DNA from: Oscillospiraceae bacterium
GTDB lineage: Bacteria > Bacillota > Clostridia > Oscillospirales > Ruminococcaceae
DNA: 32,234 nucleotides
Assembly (NCBI GenBank): GCA_004556975.1
Contig: SFFD01000012.1
Span: 1-32,234, forward strand
Direction: 5' to 3'
The notes beneath the pieces are model-generated. The model had not been told where the DNA came from, searched no databases, and worked only from the letters and a program-made list of their open reading frames with translations. Each line of letters starts with the position of its first letter. Position 1 is the first letter of the stretch. Shown here in pieces: positions 9,030 through 17,115 of this stretch. The translations under genes were made by a program, and so were the position numbers.

Positions 9030-10022
9030 TCATTCCTCCTTTTGCGCAGCAACCGCCGCGGAAATGGTTCCTATAACGTCCTGTTCGTAAAATGCTTTCG
9101 CTTGGCGAACGGCGTTCATAAACGCCTTGGGATCGCTGCTTCCGTGAGCCTTGATTACGGGCTTCGCTATGCCAAGGAGAGGCGCGCCGCCCCTTTCGGT
9201 ATAGTCCATGCTCTTTTTGAAGTCCGTCAGCGCGCCCTTCATGGTCAGCGCGCCGAGCTTGGTAAGAAGTCTGCTCATCATAACGCCCTTGAGCTTTTTG
9301 CCGAAGGCGCTTACAAGTCCCTCGGTGAGCTTGAGCACGATATTTCCCGTCCAGCCGTCCGCAACGGCAACGTCGCAAACGCCTTTCGGCAGATCTCTCG
9401 GCTCTATGTTGCCGATAAAATTAAAGCTTGCGGATTTCATAAGCTGATAGGCTTCCTTTTGCAGCTCGCCGCCCTTGCTTTCCTCCGCGCCGATGTTTAT
9501 AAGTCCCACCTCGGGGTTTTTGACGCCCTCAAGCTTGTTCATATATATGCTTCCCATGGAAGCGAACTGGCAGAGCATTTCCGGGCGGCACTCCACGTTT
9601 GCGCCGAGATCAAGGAGCATATAGCTTCTGTCAAGACCGGGAATTACGGAGGCAAGCGCCGCGCGTTTTATTCCCTTAATGCGCTTTACAATAAGGGTTG
9701 CGCCCACGACTATGGCTCCGGTGCTGCCCGCGCTTACAAAAGCATCGCCGCGGCCGTCCGCCAAGGCCTTAAGCCCCACCGCAAGGGAGCTTTGTTTATA
9801 TTCTTTCAGAATTTCCGTCGGCTCGGCGCAAACGGGCATAACCATGGGTGCGTCGATGAACTCAAAGCCGGAAATATCGTTTTCTTCACAGATTTTGCGC
9901 ATTTCGGCTTCGTTTCCCACGGCAACAATGTCAACTCCAAGTTCCTTTGCGGCCATTGCCGCACCAAGAATCGGCGCTTTCGGGGCGTTGTCGCCGCCGT
10001 ACATATCAATTATAACTTTCAT
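9030..10022 (-). CDS. plsX: phosphate acyltransferase PlsX
   Basis: The 330-residue protein is PlsX, which turns acyl-ACP into acyl-phosphate for PlsY in phosphatidic acid synthesis at the membrane. It starts MKVIIDMYGGDNAPKAP, the standard N-terminus, and carries SAGSTGAIVVGA, the LGANVECRPEML block and the DGWTGNIVLK motif. Length is normal. GGAGG lies seven bases before the ATG, and the start overlaps the trmFO stop by four bases (ATGA). A fatty-acid regulator site such as FapR was not seen; the gene is embedded in the topA-trmFO chain instead of heading a fab operon. Confidence 0.96.
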   Translation of the reverse strand: MKVIIDMYGGDNAPKAPILGAAMAAKELGVDIVAVGNEAEMRKICEENDISGFEFIDAPMVMPVCAEPTEILKEYKQSSLAVGLKALADGRGDAFVSAGSTGAIVVGATLIVKRIKGIKRAALASVIPGLDRSYMLLDLGANVECRPEMLCQFASMGSIYMNKLEGVKNPEVGLINIGAEESKGGELQKEAYQLMKSASFNFIGNIEPRDLPKGVCDVAVADGWTGNIVLKLTEGLVSAFGKKLKGVMMSRLLTKLGALTMKGALTDFKKSMDYTERGGAPLLGIAKPVIKAHGSSDPKAFMNAVRQAKAFYEQDVIGTISAAVAAQKEE

Positions 10023-11317
10023 AAAACCGCCTCCAAACCGGCAATGGCTCTTTCGGCAAGCGCGGCATAGCGCTCGTCCTTGTGGCGTATCTTCTTTTCA
10101 AGCGGAGGCAAAATTCCCATATTTGCGCCCATGGGCTGGAAATTGTCTACGCTTTCGTCCGTGATGTAGTTTACAAGCGCGCCGAGCATGGTTTCCGGCG
10201 GAAGCACCAAAGGCTCCTCGCCGCTTGCAAAGCGCGCGGCGTTTATTCCCGCCAAAATACCCGTGGCGGCGGATTCCGTGTAGCCCTCAACTCCGGTGAA
10301 CTGTCCCGCAAAGAACAGCCGCGGCTCGCTTTTAAGGGAAAGCGACTTTGAGAGCAGACGGGGCGAATCCATAAAGGTGTCCCTGTGCATAACTCCGTAC
10401 CGAACAAATTCCGCGTGCTCAAGTCCGGGAATCATGGAAAAAACCCGCTTCTGCTCGCCGAATTTCAAGTTGGTCTGGAACCCGACTATGTTATACATGG
10501 TTCCGGCGGCATTTTCCTTGCGAAGCTGAATGTTCGCCCAAGGGCGGCGGCCTGTGTGGGGGTCGATAAGCCCCACCGGGCGCAGCGGTCCGTAGCGCAG
10601 GGTATCCCTTCCGCGCCCCGCCATAACCTCAATGGGCATACAGCCCTCGTAAACCTTGGGGTCGGCGACATCGAAGTCGTGCAGGGGAGCGCGCTCCGCG
10701 GAAACAAGCGCGTCATAAAAGGCGTCGTACTCGTCCCGCTCCATGGGGCAGTTGATATAGTCGGCTTCTCCGCGGTCGTACCGCGCGCCCATAAATACTC
10801 TGTTCATATCTATGGAATCCGCGACGACAATGGGCGCAACGGCGTCGAAGAACGAAAGAGTTCCGCCGAATTTTTGCCGCAGGCTTTCCGCAAGAGCGTC
10901 GGAGGTGAGGGGACCTGTTGCAACTATCACAATTCCATCGGAGGGAAGCTCCGTCACCTCGCCGGTGACAACTTCAATGTTCGGGTCGGACTTAATCTTC
11001 TCCGTAATATATTCGGAGAACAGCTCCCTGTCCACCGCAAGCGCGCCTCCGGCGGCAACGGAGGTTCTCTCCGCCGCCTCCATGGTCAAGGAGCCGAGGC
11101 GGCGCATTTCCTCCTTGAGCAGACCAGCGGCGGACTCAAGCCGCATTGCTTTCAGTGAATTGGAACAGACAAGCTCGGCAAAGCCGTCGCTTTTTTGGGC
11201 GGGAGTGCGTTTTTCGGGCTTCATTTCGCAAAGCCGAACGGAAAATCCCAAAGATGAGAGCTTGTGTGCGGCTTCGCATCCGGCAAGCCCCGCGCCGATA
11301 ACGGTAATTTTATTCAT
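10019..11317 (-). CDS. trmFO: tRNA (uracil-54-C5)-methyltransferase TrmFO, folate/FAD dependent
   Basis: The 432-residue enzyme makes ribothymidine at tRNA position 54 with methylenetetrahydrofolate and FADH2. The FAD-binding GAGLAG is at residues 8-13. VCSNSLKA and YINCPMERDEY carry the conserved cysteines. Near the end are the FAGQFTGVEGYTESAATG and GANMGILPP blocks. The frame stays open upstream into topA, but MNKITVIGAG at 11317 is the proper start: it has GGAG eight bases upstream and overlaps the topA stop by one base (TAATG). The gene order topA-trmFO is conserved in Firmicutes. Confidence 0.96.
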   Translation of the reverse strand: MNKITVIGAGLAGCEAAHKLSSLGFSVRLCEMKPEKRTPAQKSDGFAELVCSNSLKAMRLESAAGLLKEEMRRLGSLTMEAAERTSVAAGGALAVDRELFSEYITEKIKSDPNIEVVTGEVTELPSDGIVIVATGPLTSDALAESLRQKFGGTLSFFDAVAPIVVADSIDMNRVFMGARYDRGEADYINCPMERDEYDAFYDALVSAERAPLHDFDVADPKVYEGCMPIEVMAGRGRDTLRYGPLRPVGLIDPHTGRRPWANIQLRKENAAGTMYNIVGFQTNLKFGEQKRVFSMIPGLEHAEFVRYGVMHRDTFMDSPRLLSKSLSLKSEPRLFFAGQFTGVEGYTESAATGILAGINAARFASGEEPLVLPPETMLGALVNYITDESVDNFQPMGANMGILPPLEKKIRHKDERYAALAERAIAGLEAVL

Positions 11318-13443
11318 TATTTCTTCTCCACAGGTCTTTCGTAGGTGCAGTCCGGATTTGAGCAATAGATTTTCGCTCCGCGGCCCTTCTTCTGCAAAAG
11401 GCTCTTTCCGCAGGTGGGACATTTTTCCGCAATAGGCGCGTCCCAGGTCATAAAGCGGCAGGTGGGGTTGTGCTCGCAGCCGTAATAGGACTTTCCGGTT
11501 TTGGACTTCTTCGCAAGAACCTTTCCTCCGCAGAGAGGACATTCGCCGGGGGTTTCCACAACAATGCGCTTTGTGTTTTTGCAGTCCGGGTAGCCGGGGC
11601 AGGCAAGGAACTTGCCGTAACGACCGTTCTTAATCACCATTTTGCGGCCGCATTTTTCGCAGACCACGTCGGTTTCTTCTTCCGGAACCTTTATTTTTTC
11701 GTTACCCTGATTTGCCTGGGCAATTTCAAGCTCTTTTGAAAATTCGTCATAGAATTTTCTCATCATGCTTACCCAGTCGACTTTTCCCGCTTCAACCTTG
11801 TCAAGATCCTTTTCCATCTTTGCGGTAAAACCTACATCTATTATATTAGGAAAATGCTCGCGGATAAGATCGGTTATAACCATGCCAAGGCTTGTGGGTT
11901 TAAGGGATTTGCCTTCTCTTTCAACATAGTTGTGCGAAATAATGGTGGTGATAATGGGGGAATAGGTGCTTGGGCGTCCGATTCCGTTTTCTTCAAGCGC
12001 CTTGATAAGCGAAGCTTCGGTAAAGCGGCTCGGCGGCGCGGTAAAGTGCTGGTTTGGCTTAAGCTCTTTTACTTTAAGCACATCGCCCTCGGCGGCGTGC
12101 TTTGGAATAGAGGACTTTTCTTCGTCGCCGTAGGGATAAAGAACGGTAAAGCCGTCGAATCTTACGGTAAAGCCCGAAGCCTTAAAGCCGTAATCTCCCG
12201 CGGCTATATCAATAGAAACCGTATCATAAAGCGCGGGAGCCATCTGGCTTGCGATGAACCTGTCCCAAACAAGCTTATAGAGCTTATATTGGTCGGAAGA
12301 AAGGCAGTCCTTAAGCTTTGCGGGAGCAATCCCCGGCATGGTGGGACGAATCGCTTCGTGCGCGTCCTGCACGTTTCCTTTGGATTTATACACCTTTGCG
12401 GAGGAAGGCAGATACTCTTTTCCGTAAGCCTGCTCAATATATTCCGCCGCCGCGGCTTTAGCCTCTGCGGAAACACGAAGCGAGTCGGTTCTCATATAGG
12501 TGATAAGACCCACGGCGCCCATTCCGGGAACATCCACGCCTTCATAGAGCTCCTGCGCTATGCGCATGGTGCGGCGGGACTGAAAGCCGAGCTTGATGGA
12601 AGCCTCCTGCTGAAGCGTGGAGGTAATGAACGGCGGAGCGGGCTGCTTTTTTCTGATGCTCTTTTTAACTCCGGAAACAACGAAGGGTACGTTCTTCAGC
12701 TCCGCCAAAACGGAATTTGCTTCCTGCTCGTTGTGAATATCAAATTTTTCGTCATTTTTAGTTTGCAGTTTTGCGGCAAATGCGGAAGTTTCGCCTTTTT
12801 CGCAAAGCTTTGCGTCAATGCTCCAGTATTCTTCCGGAACAAAGCCCTGAATTTCGCGTTCGCGGTCTACGATAAGGCTTACGGCGACGGACTGAACGCG
12901 CCCTGCGGAAAGGGAACTTCCCCCGCGGATATTTTTCCAAAGGAACGGGCTTAGCTTATACCCCACAATGCGGTCAAGAACGCGGCGACCCTGTTGAGCA
13001 TTTACCAAATCAAGGTCAATGCAGCGGGGCGCGGCCATGCCCTGCTCAACGCCATAGCGGGTAATTTCGTTAAAAGTAACTCTGTTCGGCTCGTCCATGG
13101 GAATTCCCAAAAGCCGCGCCAGATGCCAGGAAATAGCCTCTCCCTCACGGTCAGGGTCAGTTGCAAGATATACGTTTTTTGCTGCAGCGGCCTCTTTTTT
13201 AAGGCTTCGTACAAGGTTCTCTTTGCCGGAAATAAGAATATACTGGGGAGTAAATCCGTGGGCGGTGTCAATTCCCAAGGTGGTTTTGGGAAGATCGCGC
13301 ACGTGCCCCATGGAAGCCGCTACTTCATAGTCCGGCCCAAGATATTTTTCAATGGTTTTTGCTTTGGCAGGGGACTCCACAATAACAAGGTTTTTTGCCC
13401 CTGTTTTTGCGGAGCTTTTTTTGCTTTTGGTTTCCTGTGCCAT
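11317..13443 (-). CDS. topA: DNA topoisomerase I
   Basis: This is a 708-residue type IA topoisomerase that relaxes negative supercoils. The TOPRIM domain starts LVIVESPAKAKT (residues 19-30), and the active-site tyrosine is Y316 in ITYMRTDS. Three C-terminal four-cysteine zinc fingers follow at about residues 590-700, beginning CEKCGRK, CPLCGGK and CPTCGKS. Length and domain order are those of Firmicutes TopA. The ATG is preceded by AGGGGG. It is the first gene of a chain that runs through coaX with overlaps or short gaps. Confidence 0.97.
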   Translation of the reverse strand: MAQETKSKKSSAKTGAKNLVIVESPAKAKTIEKYLGPDYEVAASMGHVRDLPKTTLGIDTAHGFTPQYILISGKENLVRSLKKEAAAAKNVYLATDPDREGEAISWHLARLLGIPMDEPNRVTFNEITRYGVEQGMAAPRCIDLDLVNAQQGRRVLDRIVGYKLSPFLWKNIRGGSSLSAGRVQSVAVSLIVDREREIQGFVPEEYWSIDAKLCEKGETSAFAAKLQTKNDEKFDIHNEQEANSVLAELKNVPFVVSGVKKSIRKKQPAPPFITSTLQQEASIKLGFQSRRTMRIAQELYEGVDVPGMGAVGLITYMRTDSLRVSAEAKAAAAEYIEQAYGKEYLPSSAKVYKSKGNVQDAHEAIRPTMPGIAPAKLKDCLSSDQYKLYKLVWDRFIASQMAPALYDTVSIDIAAGDYGFKASGFTVRFDGFTVLYPYGDEEKSSIPKHAAEGDVLKVKELKPNQHFTAPPSRFTEASLIKALEENGIGRPSTYSPIITTIISHNYVEREGKSLKPTSLGMVITDLIREHFPNIIDVGFTAKMEKDLDKVEAGKVDWVSMMRKFYDEFSKELEIAQANQGNEKIKVPEEETDVVCEKCGRKMVIKNGRYGKFLACPGYPDCKNTKRIVVETPGECPLCGGKVLAKKSKTGKSYYGCEHNPTCRFMTWDAPIAEKCPTCGKSLLQKKGRGAKIYCSNPDCTYERPVEKK

Positions 13444-13457
13444 AATAAACCCCCTAA

Positions 13458-13485
13458 ATTATATTAAAAAGTGTTGCGGCGGCAA
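13458..13485 (-). promoter_or_regulatory. candidate promoter before topA
   Basis: On the minus strand, TTGCCG (13480-13485) and TATAAT (13458-13463) are 16 bases apart. The predicted start would fall at or just before the AGGGGG site of topA, giving an extremely short leader, which weakens the call. The -35 box also lies in a hairpin-forming sequence. Confidence 0.35.
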
Positions 13486-13526
13486 ACAGCCGCACACGTC
13501 TTTTCGAATTATTTGCTTTGGTAAAT

Positions 13527-13556
13527 GTTAAAAAACGCCGCAAGACAGCGCGGAAT
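13527..13556 (-). terminator. weak terminator after dprA
   Basis: On the minus strand a short stem CCGC/GCGG with an eight-base loop is followed by CG and six T residues. It lies between the dprA stop and topA. The stem is short, so part of the transcription may continue into topA. Confidence 0.4.
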
Positions 13557-13577
13557 TAAATGCAAAAAAGCTGCTTA

Positions 13578-14753
13578 TTATTCCAGCCGGAACCGCCTTC
13601 CTGCAACCGGCCGGATAAGCCCGAAAATTTCAAGCTCGGTAAGTGCGGCGGAAGTCTGACCGGAAGAAAGTTTCGCAAGGTCGGAAATTTCATCAACAGA
13701 AAGCGGCTCAAAATCAACAGCGGCATAAACCGCTTTTGCTTCCGGCGAAAGGCCGGGCGGAGCCGGCCGCTTGACGCGCAAATCGTTTTGACGCGGAGTA
13801 TGCTCCGGAACAGAACGGGAAAGACTTTTTTGTTCGCGGCTTCGCTGAGAAAATTCATTTTTTGCGGCGGCAAAAATTTCAGGATATGCATTTTCATATT
13901 CCGAAAGAATGTCTTCCGCGCTTGCAACTGCAACGGCGCCGCTGCGCAAAAGCTTAAGCGTGCCTTGAGAAGTAGGCCTTAAAACATCTGCGGGAACGGC
14001 AAAGACGTCACGGCCCTGTTCTGCGGCAAGGCGCGCGGTAATTGAAGTTCCGCTGCGGGCAGCGGCTTCAATTACGCAAACGCCAAGGCTCATGCCCGAA
14101 ACAATGCGGTTGCGAATGGGGAAAAAGCTGGATTGCGGCTTCGTATCCGGCGCAAATTCGCTGATGACGGCTCCGTTTTCCATAATACGCTCTTTAAGTT
14201 CCTCGTTTTCAGCAGGAAAGGTGTTGCAGATTCCGCAACCCTGCACCGCAACGGTCTTTCCGCCGGCGGAAAGACATGCTTCGTGACAGGCGGTGTCGGT
14301 TCCTTTAGCCATTCCGCTTATAACCACCGCGCCGGCTGCGCCGAGTCCACCGGCAATTATTCCGGAAATGCGCTTTCCGTAATCGCTGATGTTCCGTGTG
14401 CCGACTGTGGCAATGGCGGGCATCCTGTTAAGGCAGTCAAGGTCGCCCTTGGCATAAAGAACCGCAGGCGCGTTTTTAATTTCAAGCAGCTTTTGCGGAT
14501 ATTGGGGTGAGGTGCGGCAAAGCACATCGGCACCGAAATTTTTTGCCGTTTCAAAGGCGGCCTGCGCCGCAGAAAGCTTCGTTTTGCGAATACGCAGTGC
14601 GTCAGCCTGAGAAATTCCGCCGACTTTAGCTATTCCGCTTTCTCCGGAAAGAAAAAATTCCTCCGGATCGGGAAATTCTTTCAGCACGGCGTCCAAAAGC
14701 GGACTTCCGGGCTGAACCGCAAGTCCAAGCCATACCCAATGTAATAAACTCAT
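13578..14753 (-). CDS. dprA: DNA processing protein DprA
   Basis: The 391-residue protein is DprA, which binds incoming single-stranded DNA and loads RecA during natural transformation. The Rossmann core has VGTRNISDYG, SGMAKGTDTACHEA, a GCGICNTFPAEN block, FPIRNRIVSGMS and VIEAAARSGTSITA. A C-terminal winged helix is separated by a charged linker at roughly residues 290-325. It follows the RNA methyltransferase gene by 21 bases, with only a weak AGGTAA ribosome site. DprA is widespread in bacteria not known to be competent, so its presence alone does not show natural transformation. Confidence 0.95.
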   Translation of the reverse strand: MSLLHWVWLGLAVQPGSPLLDAVLKEFPDPEEFFLSGESGIAKVGGISQADALRIRKTKLSAAQAAFETAKNFGADVLCRTSPQYPQKLLEIKNAPAVLYAKGDLDCLNRMPAIATVGTRNISDYGKRISGIIAGGLGAAGAVVISGMAKGTDTACHEACLSAGGKTVAVQGCGICNTFPAENEELKERIMENGAVISEFAPDTKPQSSFFPIRNRIVSGMSLGVCVIEAAARSGTSITARLAAEQGRDVFAVPADVLRPTSQGTLKLLRSGAVAVASAEDILSEYENAYPEIFAAAKNEFSQRSREQKSLSRSVPEHTPRQNDLRVKRPAPPGLSPEAKAVYAAVDFEPLSVDEISDLAKLSSGQTSAALTELEIFGLIRPVAGRRFRLE

Positions 14754-14774
14754 AGTGTGTTACCTGAATCAAAG

Positions 14775-15560
14775 TTAAATTCCGGTTTGAACGGTGGCGG
14801 AGTATATCAAAATCGCGGCAGCGGAAGCCGCGTTAAGGCTTTCCGCGCGGCCGGGCATAGGAATCATAACCGTTTCATTACAATTTGCAACGGTTTTTTC
14901 GGAAAGACCGTTGCCTTCGTTGCCGATAACAATACAGCTTTTTGAAGCAAAGCTTACCTCGGGAAGCAGTTTTGCCTTATTGCTCAAAGCCGCGGCATAG
15001 GTTTTTATTCCGTGCTCATGCAGCTTTGCAAGCCCCTCCTCCGTGCTTGAAAGCGTAAGAAAAGGCAGACGGAACAGGCAGCCCATGGTGGAACGAAGCA
15101 CCTTCGGCGAGTACACGTCCGCGCATGAGCACAAAAGAACCCCGCGCACATTCATTGCTTCACAGGTGCGCAGAATAGTGCCTATATTTCCCGGGTCCTG
15201 AAGTTCCGAAAGAAGCACAAAAACTCCTTTCTGCTCAAAATCGGGGGGATTTTCCGCCGCGCGGCAAACCGCAAAAACCCCTTGAGGAGTTTTTGTTTCG
15301 CCGATTTTTTCCGCAACGCTTTCACTTATATAAAAGGTTTCAGCCGATTGGGAAATAAGCGGAGCAATATATTCGGAATAACGCTTTTCGGCGTCATTTG
15401 TAACGAAAACACGAATAACCTCGGCGTTGCTTTTAATTGCTTCAAAGCAGGCTCTTGCTCCTTCAACGACAAAAAGACCGGAAATTTTTCTTGCCTTTTT
15501 GTCACGGATAAGTGCAGAAACCTCTTTTATAAGCGGATTTTCACGGCTTGTAATAAGCAT
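14775..15560 (-). CDS. RNA 2'-O-ribose methyltransferase, SpoU/TrmH family
   Basis: The 261-residue protein has an N-terminal substrate-binding domain (starting MLITSRENPLIKEVSALIRD) and a C-terminal SPOUT knot. The three SpoU motifs are visible: QDPGNIGTILRTCEA, VIGNEGNGLS, and IPMPGRAESLNAASAAAI. Enzymes of this form methylate ribose in 23S rRNA or tRNA using S-adenosylmethionine; which nucleotide cannot be read from the sequence. In Firmicutes such a gene commonly lies near rplT, as here. It has a GGAG site seven bases from ATG and is followed by dprA. Confidence 0.9.
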   Translation of the reverse strand: MLITSRENPLIKEVSALIRDKKARKISGLFVVEGARACFEAIKSNAEVIRVFVTNDAEKRYSEYIAPLISQSAETFYISESVAEKIGETKTPQGVFAVCRAAENPPDFEQKGVFVLLSELQDPGNIGTILRTCEAMNVRGVLLCSCADVYSPKVLRSTMGCLFRLPFLTLSSTEEGLAKLHEHGIKTYAAALSNKAKLLPEVSFASKSCIVIGNEGNGLSEKTVANCNETVMIPMPGRAESLNAASAAAILIYSATVQTGI

Positions 15561-15643
15561 AGGTTATCTCCGTAATTTTGTAAAATCAGTAATTTTTAAG
15601 GAAGAAAAAGCACCCAATAAATTTATCTTTATATAAAGCAATT

Positions 15644-15674
15644 CGCCCGAGCTAAAATAACCCGGGCGTTTTTT
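15644..15674 (+). terminator. hairpin with a U-tract on the plus strand, downstream of rplT
   Basis: CGCCCG (15644-15649) pairs with CGGGCG (15663-15668), followed on the plus strand by six T residues. The flanking genes are both on the minus strand, where the hairpin is followed by AATTGC and not by T residues. It may still slow transcription after rplT, but its U-tract points the other way. Confidence 0.5.
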
Positions 15675-15681
15675 GTCGAAA

Positions 15682-16035
15682 TTAAAGGGCCTGTTTTGCC
15701 TGTTCGCAAAGAGCAGTAAAGCCTGCTGCATCGTGAATTGCCATCTCGGAGAGCATCTTTCTGTTAAGAGTTACACCGGATTTCTTGAGACCGTTCATGA
15801 AAGTGGAATAGTTCATTCCGTTCATTTTGCAGCCGGCGGAGATACGGGTAATCCAGAGTTTTCTGAACTCTCTCTTTTTCTGTTTTCTGCCGATGAAAGC
15901 ATAACGACCGGATTTCATAACTGCCTGTTTGGCAGTTCTAAACAGTCTGTGTCTTGCGCCATAGTAACCTTTAGCAAGCTTTAAAACCTTTTTTCTTCTT
16001 TTATGGGACATGATCCCGCCTTTAACACGAGCCAT
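15682..16035 (-). CDS. rplT: 50S ribosomal protein L20
   Basis: The 117-residue basic protein begins MARVKGG and has the L20 blocks KRRKKVLKLAKGYYGA, FRTAKQAVMKSGRYAF and RKQKKREFRKLWI. L20 binds 23S rRNA early in 50S assembly and in many bacteria represses its own operon by binding the leader RNA. A CGGAGG site precedes the ATG. It is the last gene of infC-rpmI-rplT. Confidence 0.98.
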   Translation of the reverse strand: MARVKGGIMSHKRRKKVLKLAKGYYGARHRLFRTAKQAVMKSGRYAFIGRKQKKREFRKLWITRISAGCKMNGMNYSTFMNGLKKSGVTLNRKMLSEMAIHDAAGFTALCEQAKQAL

Positions 16036-16102
16036 TGTTATTTAACCTCCGTAATTTGTCTTGTTTTTGTTAATTGAAAGAAATCAAGCTGCCAAAGGCC
16101 GA

Positions 16103-16309
16103 TTAGGCGTAAGGCATAATCTTTCTGAGCTTCTCCATGTTGGTGCAGTCTGCATAGGTTGCGTGACGGAGATTACGTTTACGTTTGGAATCCTTGCTCT
16201 GAGAGTTGAGCTTGTGGGATTTGAAAGCTTTATTGCGTTTTACCTTTCCGTCTTTGGTGAAGCGGAAACGTTTCTTTGCGCCAGAATGAGTTTTGAGCTT
16301 TGCGTTCAT
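16103..16309 (-). CDS. rpmI: 50S ribosomal protein L35
   Basis: The 68-residue, strongly basic protein starts MNAKLKTHSGAKKRFRFT, the typical L35 opening, and carries KRKRNLRHATYAD near the end. It is a small structural protein of the large ribosomal subunit. AGGAGG lies seven bases before the ATG. It sits between infC and rplT in the standard order. Confidence 0.98.
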   Translation of the reverse strand: MNAKLKTHSGAKKRFRFTKDGKVKRNKAFKSHKLNSQSKDSKRKRNLRHATYADCTNMEKLRKIMPYA

Positions 16310-16359
16310 TTTAGTGTTCCTCCTGATAAATCATTGCAAAAAGCAAATATTAAACGAAC

Positions 16360-16878
16360 TTATTTTTGAGATTTGGAAGAGATAACAACGACCATGCTTC
16401 TTCCTTCAAGTTTAGGCTGTTTGTCAACGCTGCCCACTTCGGCACAGCCGTCAATAAACTTTTGAAGAATTGTGGCGCCAAGCTCCGGATGAGCCATTTC
16501 TCTTCCGCGGAAGCGCACGGAAACCTTAACCTTGTTGCCGTCGCTTAAAAATTTAATGGCGTTGCGAAGCTTTGTGTTGAAATCGTTGATATCAATGTTA
16601 AGAGAAAGCCTTACTTCCTTGACCTCGATTATCTTCTGGTTTTTCTTTGCTTCTTTTTCGCGCTTTGCCTGCTCAAAGCGATATTTGCCGTAATCCATAA
16701 TGCGGCAGACATGCGGGATGGCAGTGGGCGCAATCTCTACGAGATCAAGATTTTTTTCCGCGGCGATCGCAAGGGCATCTTTCACCGAAATAATACCAAG
16801 CTGAGAGCCGTCGGAGTCGATCACGCGGACTTCCTTTTCGCGGATCTCCTCATTGATGAGCAGTTCCTGTTTTGCTAT
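16360..16878 (-). CDS. infC: translation initiation factor IF-3, with an ATA start
   Basis: The 172-residue product is IF-3, which controls start-codon choice and keeps 30S subunits free. The N-terminal domain reads LLINEEIREKEVRVI, followed by the linker helix with YGKYRFEQAKREKEAKKNQK and the C-terminal KEVRLSLNID and VRFRGREMAHPELG blocks. There is an in-frame TAA two codons before ATA at 16876-16878, GGAGG lies nine bases before it, and no ATG, GTG or TTG occurs in this frame before codon 19. A GTG at 16824 would delete the conserved LINEEIR segment. Rare AUU/AUA starts are a known IF-3 trait that allows autoregulation. Confidence 0.93.
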   Translation of the reverse strand: MAKQELLINEEIREKEVRVIDSDGSQLGIISVKDALAIAAEKNLDLVEIAPTAIPHVCRIMDYGKYRFEQAKREKEAKKNQKIIEVKEVRLSLNIDINDFNTKLRNAIKFLSDGNKVKVSVRFRGREMAHPELGATILQKFIDGCAEVGSVDKQPKLEGRSMVVVISSKSQK

Positions 16879-17033
16879 GGCTTAACACCTCCAAATAAAA
16901 TAAAAAAAGTGCGATACAAAGAAAGCACCGCACAGAGTCATTCCGATTAAGGGTAATCCTTAAATCGGAGCCTTGTTTGCCGCACCTCATATTTTAATGG
17001 GACGGCGAGAACGGTTCGTTCTGCTTCTTTGTA
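16879..17033 (-). promoter_or_regulatory. L20-type attenuator leader of infC-rpmI-rplT
   Basis: The leader is about 155 bases long. In transcript order it has a 5' segment ACAAAGAAGCA (17022-17032), a small AGAACG/CGTTCT hairpin, a strong hairpin at 16943-16968 (CCGATT...AATCGG), then a terminator-like stem GTGCG/CGCAC with seven T residues (16902-16933), and finally the infC ribosome site. The 5' segment can pair with TGCTTTCTTTGT in the terminator loop (16917-16928), one bulge aside, suggesting alternative folds. This layout agrees with the known L20 leaders of Firmicutes, where L20 triggers termination; the exact binding site is inferred. Confidence 0.7.
16902..16933 (-). terminator. attenuator terminator in the infC leader
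   Basis: On the minus strand GTGCG (16929-16933) pairs with CGCAC (16909-16913), followed by seven T residues. It lies about 25 bases before the infC start codon and so would act as a conditional terminator. Confidence 0.65.
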
Positions 17034-17039
17034 AAATAT

Positions 17040-17068
17040 ATTATATAGTCAAAAAAAACCTTTGTCAA
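17040..17068 (-). promoter_or_regulatory. consensus promoter of infC-rpmI-rplT
   Basis: On the minus strand TTGACA (17063-17068) and TATAAT (17040-17045) are both perfect and separated by 17 bases. The predicted transcription start is near 17033. This is among the strongest promoters in the window, as expected for ribosomal protein genes. Confidence 0.88.
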
Positions 17069-17115
17069 GAGGGTAACGGATATAAAATAAAAGAATTGCG
17101 GAGGTAAAAACAAAA

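Noticed and set aside
9042..10070. Plus-strand open frame of 342 codons
   Set aside because: Antisense shadow of plsX; low stop-codon density follows from the codon usage of the real gene.
11854..12954. Plus-strand open frame of 366 codons
   Set aside because: Antisense to topA with no recognisable domain or ribosome site.
16822..16824. GTG as the infC start
   Set aside because: It would delete the conserved N-terminal LINEEIR segment and has no ribosome site at the right distance.
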